DNA of 64,000 bases. Origin: Puccinia triticina (taxonomy: Eukaryota; Basidiomycota; Pucciniomycetes; Pucciniales; Pucciniaceae). Each line of letters begins with the position of its first letter. Position 1 is the stretch's first letter. This document shows positions 1 to 11,046 of this stretch, one piece after another. The notes beneath the pieces were generated by a model. That model was given only the letters and a program-made list of their open reading frames with translations, did not search any database and was not told where the DNA came from. A program made the translations under genes and the position numbers. The DNA lies in NCBI RefSeq assembly GCF_026914185.1, contig NC_070565.1, positions 930,001 through 994,000 of the forward strand, in the 5' to 3' direction.

Positions 1-2
1 AG

Positions 3-1358
3 GTGCTATCGCATACAGTGGCCGATCTTGTTGCTTTTGCACGCGAACGCTCCAAAGGAGCAATGTCTGAGGCTGATAGGGCCTTCTTTGCAAACTACTT
101 TGAGGAACAGCGCAAGCTTCTTGTCGGCAAAGCAATCGAGCGAGGGGTTTCAATGGAGATGGTTGACAAGTTCCTGTAAATAGTTATCCTAAAACTCTAA
201 AATTTCATCATTCACCCAACTCCACGCTCACATATTACCATCCTCAACCTTCAGCGGAAAACGTAAGGCTGTTCGACGTCCCAACAGATGGAATCGCTTT
301 CTTCAGCAACTATCAGCTCGCAATAAATTCCGTGGAGGTAAGCAAATATTTTCCTTCTGCTTTTCAAAATTGAGACTGATCCCTCTTTGAAACTCAGTTG
401 GGAAAGGAGTAGGCAGGCACCGTGTTGGTATGGCTGAAATCTCTGTGCTTTACAAGCGATACCGCGCGCGGAAGAAAATTCCTGGAACAGACAACTCCAA
501 TACCACACCTGCCAGTCGGAGCCCTTCCCCAGAGGCTGAGCTTACTCCGTCAGAATTGGCCCTAGACGATGATTCAGATACCGAGCAAGATTCTCATGCG
601 GAGAGAGCCTCTCCTCCGGCCAGTGATCTAAGAGGTTCCATCTCGCTTGCACGGGCAGCCAGTACAGTGGAAAGCTATTTAGCAAACTGGGTAATCCAGG
701 TATGTAACCGTACAACTTCTCGGGCTGAACTACCTCAGTCAAACAGGATTGATTCTAACTTTCATTTATTGATTCCCTAGGCAAACTCTATTGCCCAGAC
801 TTGCAACTGCAAGATGATACTTTTTGCAGTATCCACACACCTTGGTCGACACTCCTTTCAGATTACAAAATCGACTCATCGTGCTGTACCGTTTGTTGAT
901 CTTGCAGACAATGTCGATCAGCCCAACACCTACCCAGCTCGCTTTCAGGCAAGTTTGGTTGGTACTACACCCTCAGAAACCGCAAAGCCAAAAACACCCC
1001 CTCGTCGGGTCCGCCCTCCACGCCCTAATGTGACCGACCAAATGATTGCATTTGCAGGCAAGTGCTCCTTCTCCTCTCATCTTGCCGATTAATTCATCCT
1101 CCTAACTACTGCACCCAAACACGCCCTCCTTCAGTTGCCAAAACCAACAACGCCATCAATCACTGGCTGTGGTCAAACAATCAATGCGCACTTGCTTCTG
1201 CCGGTTACAGATTGGTCACAGATCCCCGGATGCGAACCCCTGTAGAGAAGATCACCTCACCAAGTTGTTGGCTCACTGTGAAGTATATTCGCAGTCTGTA
1301 TCTTGACCTTGATGATGGTTACATCAATCTTCTGCCCCTCGAACCAGCCACCCCTTAG
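3..1358 (+). CDS. Unidentified multi-exon protein, 5' end outside the window
   Basis: Five exons can be joined in one frame: 3-175, 255-337, 398-699, 781-1057 and 1135-1358. The introns are 60-81 bp. Three have GT-AG ends and the fourth (1058-1134) appears to be GC-AG. Phases agree at every junction and the frame ends at a TAG, giving at least 352 residues. The frame is open to the left edge, so the start lies upstream. Exon 2 is basic (KRKAVRRPNRWNRFLQQL), followed by GKGVGRHRVGMAEISVLYKRYR, then a Ser/Pro/acidic linker and a final part ending LDDGYINLLPLEPATP. The RPNRWNRFL stretch is faintly reminiscent of an HMG-box start, but I do not claim that family. Function is unknown. It could be a host gene or a component of a multi-copy rust family. 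Confidence is high that it is spliced coding sequence and low on role. Confidence 0.72.
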
Positions 1359-2200
1359 ACTCCTGTCCACCACCACAACCCACTGATAACTGCTGGTTGT
1401 GATGATTATGCACCTCTCTTTCTGTTGTGTTTGACATTATTCCTCCAATGCGCTGCCCATTCTGCCTGCTGTTTCTTTGTTGTCATGATCTTGTTGCTAC
1501 CAAGCCTCTTCACACTTTGCTGTCGTTAGCTCTTGAAAAAAAAAATACACTTCTAGTCCCCAATGTGTGTAATTAACTGTTGAATGTTCAGTAAAACTCA
1601 GCCTTCAAGCATCATACTGGTTATTTCTGAAGTTGTGTGCAATCACCCAGAGAGCCCTTAAAAAAGGTGTTCACAATTTTCTTATTGCAGTTTTAGATGC
1701 ATGACTTCAATGCACCAACCAGATGATAGCAATTTACCAGGACTCAGACTTTTCTGCCATCAAGCTCTTCCTCACAGGCTTGCTCACCAAGCGTACGGAC
1801 AAAGCATGGTGTGTGGAGGAGCCACTCCCATCGAGTGGTGAGTAATTCCCAGGTGCAAAATTTTCAGCCTTAGAGATACAACAAGTATCCAAAAGGCTGC
1901 AATAACCTTACAAATAGGGGGTTGAGAAATTGACTCCCTCAAATTACAAAATCGACTCCCAAATGGAGTTTACGTCGCGCGGACCACTTCGCGACGTCTC
2001 CCCCGGTTCCTCATGACCGCAATTTTACCCGGAGGTGTTTTGGGAGTCGGAATTGTAATTCCACGATCCCAAACGGGAGTCGGGATATTAATTTTACGAA
2101 AAATCCCAGAAGATAGAGAAATATTTATATCTCCTCACTGGAGTCCCCAAACGCTCCCAAAATTTTACAGCAATCTAGATACAATGTATATAAAATATGC
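1359..2200. other. Intergenic; 3' flank and a degenerate inverted repeat
   Basis: No coding exon is supported. Around 1933-2100 there are opposed copies of GACTCCCAAA / TTTGGGAGTC-type words and a small palindrome (CGTCGCG...CGCGACG near 1973-1998). This suggests a decayed foldback element without clear ends. Confidence 0.4.
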
Positions 2201-2518
2201 TGAGCTTCACGGCATTAGCACACCTCAGGGACACCTTGTGTAGCTGGGGGCTGATTTGGCGGATTTCCTACTAAGGCAAACCCCCAAAACCTTATCTATG
2301 GTGCTCCAAATGGCCCAAATTTTTTCTGCCATAAGAATACACTCTTTAAAACATATGTTGAGCTTCAAGGCATTAGCACATCTCAGGGACACCTTGTGGA
2401 GCCGGGGGCTGATTTGGCGGATTTCCTACTAAGGAAATATCCGCCAAATCCTTATACATGGTGCTCCAAACACCCCAAGATTTTTTTTGCCATATAAATA
2501 CACTATCTAGAAAATAAT
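2201..2518. repeat. Two diverged tandem copies of about 158 bp
   Basis: Copy 1 (2201-2358) and copy 2 (2359-2518) both begin TGAGCTTCA and share AGGGACACCTTGTG and GGGGGCTGATTTGGCGGAT. Each ends in an A/T-rich 'TACACT...' stretch, and a third start (TTGAGCTCC) follows copy 2. No coding content is seen. Confidence 0.75.
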
Positions 2519-3757
2519 TTGAGCTCCATAGAGGTATTAAAAATCAGGAACGCATTCTATAAGCGGGACACCAAGCTGGGGGATGGGGAAGCTGAGAGCT
2601 GTCAAAAGCTGAGTCCAATACACACTAGCTTGGAAACCTTTGTCCCGTTGGTTGGCAAACTTTTGCAGATGGTTTGGTGCATCTTGTTTTATTGGATTAG
2701 CAAACCTTTTTCAAGTTTGTTGGTGGGCCTTTGTTTCAAGGGTTGGCAATTCTTGAGTCGGTTGAGGTCGGTTGGTGAACCTGTAAGTTTGAAGTGAAAC
2801 ATACTATGTACATGTATGTATTTACATAGGCAGTTGGGCCCGGTGGCTTATTGGTTAAACACGCAAACATGAGCTAGCTGGATAAAAAACCTTGATGTAG
2901 AGGCCATTGGGCCCAGAGGTTTCTTGGTTCAGTGATTGAAGACAAATACTAACATATAGAAACTGTTGAATTGGTTTTCACACCAGTTCATTACCAGGAA
3001 AGTTTATTACCGGAAAGGAAAGGGTCATACTTAGTCTAGACTTCTAGCAATAAATCTTTGGCAAGACAGGAAGGCATTGACTAAAACAAATGTTATGCTA
3101 CCTCCTAGACAAGAAACCAGCTATGATGCTTCCCCACCTTGTCTGTTTGGTGAATCTTTAAATAACATGATTCATAACTGGGGAAGAAAAATTAATTAAT
3201 CATAGTACAAATTTTTAGAAAAGCTGGCCAAAAGCCAGAAAAACTGGAACATCTGAAATAACACATAATAACTGATAGTATTAATCATAAGAAGTGGTCC
3301 AAATAATATTTTATCTGCACAGCCAATGTATTCTGCAATATGCTTCTTCAATACTGGATTAGTGACTCTTCAGTCAAGTTGTCTGTCTTTGACTCAGTGA
3401 TACTATTACTGGTATAGGTTATTCTTGCACTGTGCTTGCTCCCCACAGTTCCTGAGTTGGTTTGTTTTATTGAACCATCTGTCTCACATCTCAAACACGT
3501 CATTACACATTAAAATTCCTGCAGGAAGCCTGAAGGGAAGTGGATTCTGGTATGCACTGTGAAAATGCAAGAAGCATGAAACACTCATTTTGCGCGCAAG
3601 AGACCACTCTGAAAAATTGTAACTAAACAATAACTCAGAATGCTAAAATAATCATGGCTAGGATTCTAAACAAATGTATGTAAGATTGATGAGAAATTCA
3701 TGGCTACAAATTATCACTCAGTCAAAGTAATAGCTAAGAATTTAAAGGAATTAATAA
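2519..3757. other. Intergenic, nothing recognised
   Basis: A/T-rich, non-coding-looking sequence between the tandem repeat and the 3' end of the KDZ pseudogene. A short stretch at 2838-2858 (TGGCTTATTGGTTAAAC) resembles a Pol III A box, but no matching B box or tRNA fold was found. Confidence 0.5.
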
Positions 3758-4521
3758 CTATCCTACATTAGATGCCTGAGCAAGGTTCTCAAGCATATTT
3801 GCTTCAATCTGGAGTGCTGCAATCATATCATAGTCATCATCCTCATTGTATGTCTCACCTTCAGCATCAGGATCATCCTCCAGGTCACCTCCAGCACCAA
3901 TGTTTTCACTATGATTACCACCCTCAAGATGTGAATTTCCCTCTTGATTGAATCGCGCCAGAATCCTGTCGTGAATTTCACCAGGTATGGAAGAGAGAAA
4001 ACCAAATCGGAGGGACCCAGTAATCTTAGTGAGTTGCTGCTCCCACAATTGTAGAAGTGCATTGTCGTCGGTCTGTGGAGAGGTCTTCTGGAGAAATTCC
4101 ATGATTGCCTTGTCCCAGGCAAGTTGAAGTTTACTGACCGCAATCAAGTTGCTATGCACCAGCACTTTAGCCGATTTAATTTTTTCTGGTAGGTGACGGT
4201 GCGAGGAGAGAAGTTGGTGAGAAAGCATTGGTTGGAGGGCCACAGGAATGTTGGACTGTTCCAATATTTGACATAGTTGTCCCAAGTAAATCCACAGTTG
4301 GTCATGAAGATTGATTGCCCAACACATGGCCCGCCGTGCTTCCCATCCAAGCCGTCGTTTTTCCTCGCCAGCACGTTCAAGTCGGGCTACAAGGCGGATT
4401 CCACGTTGAGTGTTGATGTCAATAGCCCATGGGTCATAGGCATTAACAAACAAACCATTGTTCCAGAAAGGATTGTCCGGTGCAAGTCGAAGGAGTTCCG
4501 TGTATTCAATGAGGGGGGGTG

Positions 4522-4621
4522 TGCTGTGGGGTGCGGTAGGCAAACTCCACATTTGGAGTACGCGGGAGACAAGAGGTGGACGTGGAGGTGCAATGTAGGC
4601 TCAAGGATTCAGCTCACAACA
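4522..4621 (+). repeat. 5' LTR of copia element 1
   Basis: Begins TGCTGTGGGGTGCGG and ends CAGCTCACAACA. Compared with the right LTR it differs at the third base (C/G) and at one internal base (GGAGTA/GGAGTC). At 100 bp it is very short for a copia LTR. The preceding bases 4517-4521 are the left target-site copy GGGTG. Confidence 0.92.
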
Positions 4622-4644
4622 GATTAAGAGTCATCTGTCTACCG
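4622..4644 (+). other. Primer-binding site, apparently complementary to the tRNA-Lys(CUU) anticodon arm
   Basis: Directly after the LTR comes GATTAAGAGTCATCTGTC. Its reverse complement contains ATGACTCTTAATC, which from memory equals the anticodon arm of a fungal tRNA-Lys(CUU). The next bases (GGTAGA) resemble the D-arm GGTAG. No match to a tRNA 3' CCA end is seen. This is the arrangement of half-tRNA-primed elements such as Drosophila copia, which uses an internal initiator-Met site. The tRNA identity needs checking against the genome's own tRNAs. Confidence 0.6.
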
Positions 4645-4690
4645 TTTCGCTAGCCTGTTTGACTTTTTTTGGCTGGACTCTCCCCGGTGT

Positions 4691-7600
4691 ATGGTCAACA
4701 CTCGACGTGAACGACCTGAATTAACGGGACCGCTTCCTCCACCGACAAGAGCAAAGCGCCCAAAACAAACGAAAGCTTATAAGGAACTCCTGCGTTTACC
4801 TCCACTACCTCCATCTCCGATTGACGAAAAGCCCGTCCCGTTGGAACACAACCGCCCGCCTTCACCCTTCATCTCGACTATATCATACATTTTTTCAAAA
4901 GTACTAACTCGACACATCGACGAACAACCACCGACATCAGTTCTTGCTCTGTCTGATAAACGAATTGTTAGCAATCCTTTTGGACTACCTTTTTCAATAG
5001 TTATTCCGGCGCCGCAGTATCGACCTAACATCAACATACCGCGAAGCACCACACCTCCCCAGTATCCGTCGCTTTCCTCTCCTACAGTCTCTGAAATCCC
5101 ATTCATACCCGATTCACCCCTTGGCTCCATGTCCCAAGCAGCCACGTCTGAGATATCGCCTAGAAATAAGTTCCTACAATAACCAAGCATCTACAAGGCC
5201 GATGTCGAACACCTACTGGCTGATGGATCGAATTTTAACAAGTGGAAACGTGGACTCACCCGGGTCATCCTTCTTACACTCGGCCATCCCAATTTCTTCG
5301 ACAAGACGGAGAATTACACCAAGATATCTGCCCAGGAAAACACATGTCTCCTATTCCTCATCCAAATCACCGTCCATGACGAGCTATCATCGCTGGTCGA
5401 TAGACATACTACGGGGACTGAAGCATACGAGGCAGTACAAACAAATTTCCAAGGTACGGTACGGTTCCGGCAGATGGAGCTCGTCAATAAACTTTTGGAG
5501 CTTCGAGTATCCGGTCCTTCAACCAAGCCGTCCCAAATCCCTGGCCTATTCAACAAGACATTCGACATATTTGCCGATTTACAGAAAGTTGGTGCTCCCC
5601 TATCGCCTCTTGTGGAGAGCCTCGTTTTACAATCAATTGTTCCTCCACCGTCGTCAATGTCACGGTCTCAATTATTCCAAAACATATCTTTACAACTGGG
5701 CGCCAAGGCGGATGTCAGCGCGAGGGACATCCAGGCGATCATCACATCTGCTTACGGCAAATCCCTTCGTTTCAACTCATCCACTCCGGCCAATCCATCG
5801 GTGTTCCGGACCTGGCCTAATCCGACTAACAATGTTCAATGGGGAAATCATTCCCAAGGGCCAGCTCTTACACCGAATCCATACCGGCCGCCCAGGAACA
5901 ACCCACCTACACGACAAGCGAACCAGCCGATCCCTCGACAACAACAGCCAGCCACTCAGAATATCGGTACCCCTGGCAACCCAACCATTGACGATATCGC
6001 GTCTGCGATCAACAATATTCGCAAAGGCAATACTGGTCCAAGTGACCCAAATCTCCTCACAGGGAGACCCTGTTTGTACTGCGGGGCTGCGGGCCATTGG
6101 AGATCGACATGCCCAATCCCCCGCAAAGACGCCGGTTTGCAAGCGCCCAACATCCCCGTACACGGTCGCCCCGCTTCCGGTTTCGCCCGTCAGGCAGCAC
6201 CTCCGAACAACCCGCCTGCTCGGTTTGATCAGAATACGGTGGTTCGATCAGCCGTGGGCGCGGATGCAACAGGTGCGGCCAACGCCGGCACAGTTTTGGA
6301 TTCTGGGGCAACCCATCACGTGAGAGGCTCTTTCCACCTTTTCTATTTTCTTAAGGCGCTGGTACCACCAGTAAGACTGAATCTTGCATCGTCCTTGGGT
6401 TATATGTTGGCGACGCACAGTGGTCACCTCCGGATGGGCAGTGGGGATGGTACCCTAGCGATCCCAAAAGTCATGTACAGCCCGGAAATGACGGGCACAC
6501 TACTTAGTTTAGGCCAACTCATTGAATCTGGATTCTCGCCTCAATTCCTGCCGTCCAACGACATTGTGCTCTTGTCTCCTTTTCTCACCATCACTGCTTT
6601 CTACGTCAATCGCTCATGGCTAGTACAACCTAACTCTTTCCGCCCCGTTTTCATTCTATCAATTCCGTTACTTGTTCTCAAACTTCCACTCCACCCTCCC
6701 CCTCATATGAATGGCATTGCCGCCTTGGGCACGTTTCGGATGCCATCGTTAAAGAACACCTGAAACGATTCGTACCTTCTTTCGAGTTGAGATCGTGGAG
6801 CCCATTCATATGTGAATCTTGCAAACAATGCAAGAGCATACGTCGACGCCACGCCCTACCCGAAGTCATACCTAAAGAAAACCGTCTTGATCTCCTTGTT
6901 ACTGACGTCCTCGGCCCTCTCGACGCTGACATTCATGGTCATTGCTTCTTGCTCACTGTACGAGATCACGCCACAACTTATTCATTTGTCTTTCCAATCA
7001 AAAACCGGTCAGAGGTTCCGAACATTATCATCGCCTTGGTTGAACGCATCCACTCGCACTTTGGAATGGCCCCAAAATTCATCCGCTGCGACAACGCAAA
7101 AGAGTACACGGTCCAACCACTTGAAAACTTTTTGTCATTGGTCGGGTCGACTATCATCTTCACATCACCATACACACCGGAACAGAACGGTGAGGCCGAA
7201 AGATTGAATCGTACTCTCGGAGATATAGCTCGGACAACTCTCACACACTCTCAACTTCCCGCAACACTCTGGTCATACGCATACAAATGCGCTTGTTTCC
7301 TCGTGAATCGACTTACAAACAGCTGTTGCAAGACTACTCCTCTCGAATTATGGTCAGGCCGTCAACCCGTGGCAAGTTCGTTGTTTTCATTTGGCGCAAA
7401 AGCTTGCATTCACATCCCCAAGGAACGTCGGCGGAAAATGGATGTTCGGGGCTGGACGGGTTATCTGGTTGGGTACCAAGACGACGAACGTGGATGGTAT
7501 TTTTGGAACCCTTCGACCCGGAAGGTTATAAATTCTGAGTGTGCAGAATTCTTAGATTTCCAAGGGAAACCAATTATCCCTTTACCTGATAACAATCCTG

Positions 7601-9222
7601 ATATATCTTCCATACGTAGAACCCTCAAACTTGGCAAGGAACCGACCAAGGAGATTTGCGACAGTCAAGATTCCCAGATCGACGAAATACAGGCCATATC
7701 GGATGCCGACATTCCCACCAGCTTGCGCAACGCCCTGAATTGTCCGGAGAAGGAGAGTTGGCGGGAAGCTTGCATGTTAGAGTGGAATCAATTAGTTGAT
7801 ATTGACACGTTCGACATTGAAGAGAAGGGATCAAAACATTCAATCGGGACTCGTTTTGTATTCGACATCAAAAGAAGATCAGACGGATCGGTTGACCGAC
7901 TCAAAGCCAGATTTGTGGTTCGTGGGTTCAAACAGAGAATTGGACGCGATGTAAAATCGACATTTGCACCCACGGCTTCTCTCACCACGCTCCGGTTGTT
8001 GTTGACCTTGGCGATCCGCAACAATTGGCAGATCAACTCATTCGACATCACGGGAGCTTTCGTACACAGCCCAATCGACAAAACCATATACGTGGACCCG
8101 CCGGTGGAATTGTTTCCCCATCTTTCCAGGAAGGTCTTGAAACTCAAAAAGGCGTTGTATGGTACTCGACAGGCGAGCCGATGTTGGTGGAAACATTTTG
8201 GGGGACTTCTCAAGCAGTGGGATTTCGAATGCGATGAGGTCGAGGAATGTCTCTATAGATACAAGAAAGACGAATCCATAATCATCATCTGGATTCACGT
8301 CGATGACGGCATTGTATTCAGCAATAACAATACGGCGCTGTCTAACTTACGCACAAGACTAGAGCAAAATCTACGAGTCAAATGAGATTCAAAACCGGAA
8401 AAATTAGTGGGCATCAAGATCGACTATGATACAGACTCCATTTTCCTCAGCCAACTCCTCCTCATCAAGCAAACCATCAAAAAATTCCAGGAATGCGTTC
8501 AATCAACACTTGTTCCAACTTACACCCCGCTAGCCAACGATAAACTCGAGACGTCTTAAGATGAACCGGTTCTTCCGACACTGTACCAATCTTTGATTGG
8601 GTCGCTGAATTACATAGCCCTGGGCTCGAGACCTGATTTGAGCCATGCAGTAAACCTTCTCGCCAGGTTCAGTTCGAACCCGAACGCATCTCACTGGGAC
8701 GGATTGAAACACCTAATACAATATCTAGCATTGACGAGAAATAGACAACTCAAACTTCGACATTCGGACAACAAACTCGTGACGTGGTCGGACGCAAATT
8801 GGGGCGGCGAATTCCAACGATCGACATCTGGGTTCCTTATTTCGTTCATGGGCAGCCCCATTGCATGGGGGTCGCGGCGTCAGAAGATTGTTGCAACATC
8901 GACGTGTGCTGCAGAGTTCATCTCAATTGGTTCATCGGTGGACTTCCTTCTTTTTCTACTCCCTATTGTTAAATCACTCGACGTCACTCCCGAAGTCTAT
9001 CTCAAATGCGACAATCGAGCTGCTGTTCTCATTTCGGACGACAATGCATCCAAGGGTAGGATGAAGAGCCTTGAACGTAACTTCTTCTTTGTCAATGACG
9101 CGGTCCGGGATCACAACATCAAGCTAGAATGGGTATCGACGACAGACAACTTGGCAGATTGTTTCACCAAATCCCTCCGGTCCAACTTACATTCAGCAGC
9201 AATGAAAAAAATATTCCTTTAA
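4691..9222 (+). pseudogene. Gag-Pol of copia element 1, with stops and a frameshift
   Basis: Gag starts at ATG 4691 (MVNTR...). The frame is interrupted by TAA at 5180-5182 and resumes unchanged with a zinc knuckle CLYCGAAGHWRSTC (about 6071-6111) and protease LDSGATHH (GAT at 6299). A frameshift between about 6631 and 6711 moves to the next frame, which carries the zinc-binding WHCRLGH...CESCKQC. Integrase acidic residues lie at 6904, 7090 and 7198 with D-x35-E spacing between the last two. Reverse transcriptase has HVDD at about 8295-8306. TGA at 8383-8385 and TAA at 8557-8559 interrupt the frame before RNase H (WSDANWGG, then DNRAA) and the terminal stop at 9220-9222. No intact polyprotein can be made from this copy. 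Confidence 0.92.
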
Positions 9223-9373
9223 TTCTTTCTCAATTTCCTTCCCATCTAATCACAATTCGTCCTCACTCAGTTTTTTTTCTTATTATCTTTCATTATTGTT
9301 TTCCTTTTCGGCAACTCTTCTCTTGGTTATGTTTTTTTTATCCTCTCATTTTGTATGTAGATGGGTGGAGTTT

Positions 9374-9382
9374 GAGGGGGGG
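9374..9382 (+). other. Polypurine tract of copia element 1
   Basis: GAGGGGGGG ends exactly at the first base of the 3' LTR, the expected plus-strand priming site. The KDZ target at the left insertion point is also G-rich (GAGGGGGGGTG). Confidence 0.75.
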
Positions 9383-9482
9383 TGGTGTGGGGTGCGGTAG
9401 GCAAACTCCACATTTGGAGTCCGCGGGAGACAAGAGGTGGACGTGGAGGTGCAATGTAGGCTCAAGGATTCAGCTCACAACA
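9383..9482 (+). repeat. 3' LTR of copia element 1
   Basis: 100-bp LTR beginning TGGTGTGGGGTGCGG and ending CAGCTCACAACA, followed by the target-site copy GGGTG at 9483-9487 and then KDZ coding sequence on the minus strand. Confidence 0.92.
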
Positions 9483-10568
9483 GGGTGGATGTTGTAGTGG
9501 GCACGCTATGATGAATGCTTGAGCCCGCTTAGTGCAAGATTCCAAACATGCACGGAGCTGGTCTGCTCTTTTGCGTACAGCAAGGACCAGCTTTTGATTC
9601 CCTCGGGTACCTATATATATAAGAGCAGCGGTGAGTCTGATGAAATCAAAACAAACACACTTTAACATGTACCTAAAGTTGTACTTTCCCCAGTCCTACA
9701 TACTCGGAACAAAGGTTGTTTCTCCTCAACCAACCCCAAAAACCTCTGTCGTAACTCTGCTTTGGAGTGTCAAACTTTCCAGAGCAAGTCACTTTGATGC
9801 CCTGAAGGTAATTGCCGCAATCAGTAACTGATGAAAGTGGAAACAAATCGGTAACTTAACTGTTCAAGTCGTCTATTATCTGATTGGCTCCAATTGCCAA
9901 TCGTTGTCTGACAATTTGGTCGGCTATATTACTATAAGTATTGGCCCTGGCAATTGCCTGGGCCACAGTGACCGTTGCCCGTAGCCTGCAAAGTTACATT
10001 AAGATATCAAGTGTGTGCTTAAGATAGCAAACAAAAGAGACACTCACCAAGCTTCATCAAGGTCGTCTTGTAAGCAGAGTAATTCACCGAGTTTTTTGCG
10101 TTGGTCCTCCCTTGTCTGGTTGAAGTTCAAGTGGAAGCTTTTCTCAAGTTCCCATTGCTGTTCAAAAAACGTACGGGTGTATGTGATCCCGGGAGTTGCC
10201 GGATTTGGTGTAGAGTAGAGCAATCGGAGTCCATCAGAAGCAAGTTGGCTTGTTTCTTCGGCGTTCAAAAGCCTTCTATTCAGCCAATCACCTGTCGTGC
10301 CAATCAGATGCTCCACAAAATAATCTGCTCGAGATTGAAGCGCAAGAAGTCGATGCAAGCGAGTTGAGATTCATAGAGATGATACCAGAGGTGACATAAT
10401 TCAACAGTGGTCAAGGCACAGAGGCCTCTCCGCAGGCTAAACTTTACAATGTGGGCCTCAAGATGACAACCAATGTCGTAGAGGACTCCAACCTTAGAAT
10501 TTGGGAAGTCTGCTAAGATATTTCGGATGATTGAAATTGGATAATATAACCTGTTACAAAATGAGTAG

Positions 10569-11046
10569 CAACACTGGGTCGCTACGCTACGCTACGCTAT
10601 TTCAGCCGCTACGCGTTAGCGTAGCGGCAAAAAGCGTCCATCTGTTTTGCATGGCGTTAGCGCGCTGTTAGCGCCGCTACGCTGCGCTAATTTTCAGCGG
10701 CGCTAACAGCGCACCAATTCTTTGTTAGCGTTAGCGCGCCGCTACAGTCGCTACGCTACGCTGCGCTGCGCTACAGCGCTTTTAGCGGAAAAAAATCCCT
10801 TTTTTCCCGCTCAAGGCGCTGTAGCGCAGCGTAGCGCGCGCTCTTTTGCGCCCTGCATGTGTAGCGTTAGCGCAATTGCGCGCATCTGCGCTAACGCTAC
10901 GCTATCAGCTAAGATAGCTGCGCACCGCGTGCGCGTTGCGTTAGCGCATATGCATGCAATTGCGCTAACGCTACGCTAAAAAATAGCGCATTTGCGCTGC
11001 GCTACGCTACGCTAACCGCTATGGTTAGCGTAGCGACCCAGTGTTG
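10569..11046. mobile_element. Foldback MITE built of CGCTA/TTAGCG words, in KDZ intron 3
   Basis: The ends are inverted repeats: CAACACTGGGTCGCTACGC on the left and its complement GCGTAGCGACCCAGTGTTG on the right. They are flanked by a perfect 7-bp duplication TGAGTAG at 10562-10568 and 11047-11053. Nearly the whole 478-bp interior consists of variants of GCTACGC, GCGTAGC, GTTAGCGC and GCGCTAA in both orientations, so it can fold in many ways. It is G+C/CpG-rich while its surroundings are A/T-rich. Removing the element and one TSD copy leaves a 66-bp intron, close to its neighbours. No coding capacity; the short frames inside are repeat translation. The superfamily is unclear because a 7-bp TSD is unusual. 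Confidence 0.82.

Larger units (their letters stand above)
4522..9482 (+). mobile_element. Ty1/copia LTR retrotransposon 1, inserted in the KDZ gene
   Basis: A complete element of 4961 bp bounded by two 100-bp LTRs, with a perfect 5-bp target duplication GGGTG at 4517-4521 and 9483-9487. Domain order is gag, protease, integrase, reverse transcriptase, RNase H, which is the Ty1/copia order. It lies antisense to the KDZ gene it interrupts. LTRs differ at about 2 of 100 positions, implying a recent insertion, yet the coding region has three in-frame stops and a frameshift. It was therefore probably mobilised in trans. Confidence 0.93.

Noticed and set aside
2838..2960. A-box-like TGGCTTATTGGTTAAAC as a tRNA or SINE
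   Set aside because: No B box at the right distance and no cloverleaf could be drawn.
5121..6323. 400-codon open frame overlapping copia element 1
   Set aside because: It overlaps the true gag-protease frame (zinc knuckle, DSGA) in another frame and has no family features.
4522..9482. RIP-like mutation as the cause of the stops in copia element 1
   Set aside because: The stops could come from C-to-T changes, but without other copies the ancestral codons are unknown and the LTRs show no excess of transitions.
10722..10979. 85-codon Ala/Arg-rich frame
   Set aside because: It lies wholly inside the CGCTA-word foldback and reflects word repetition.
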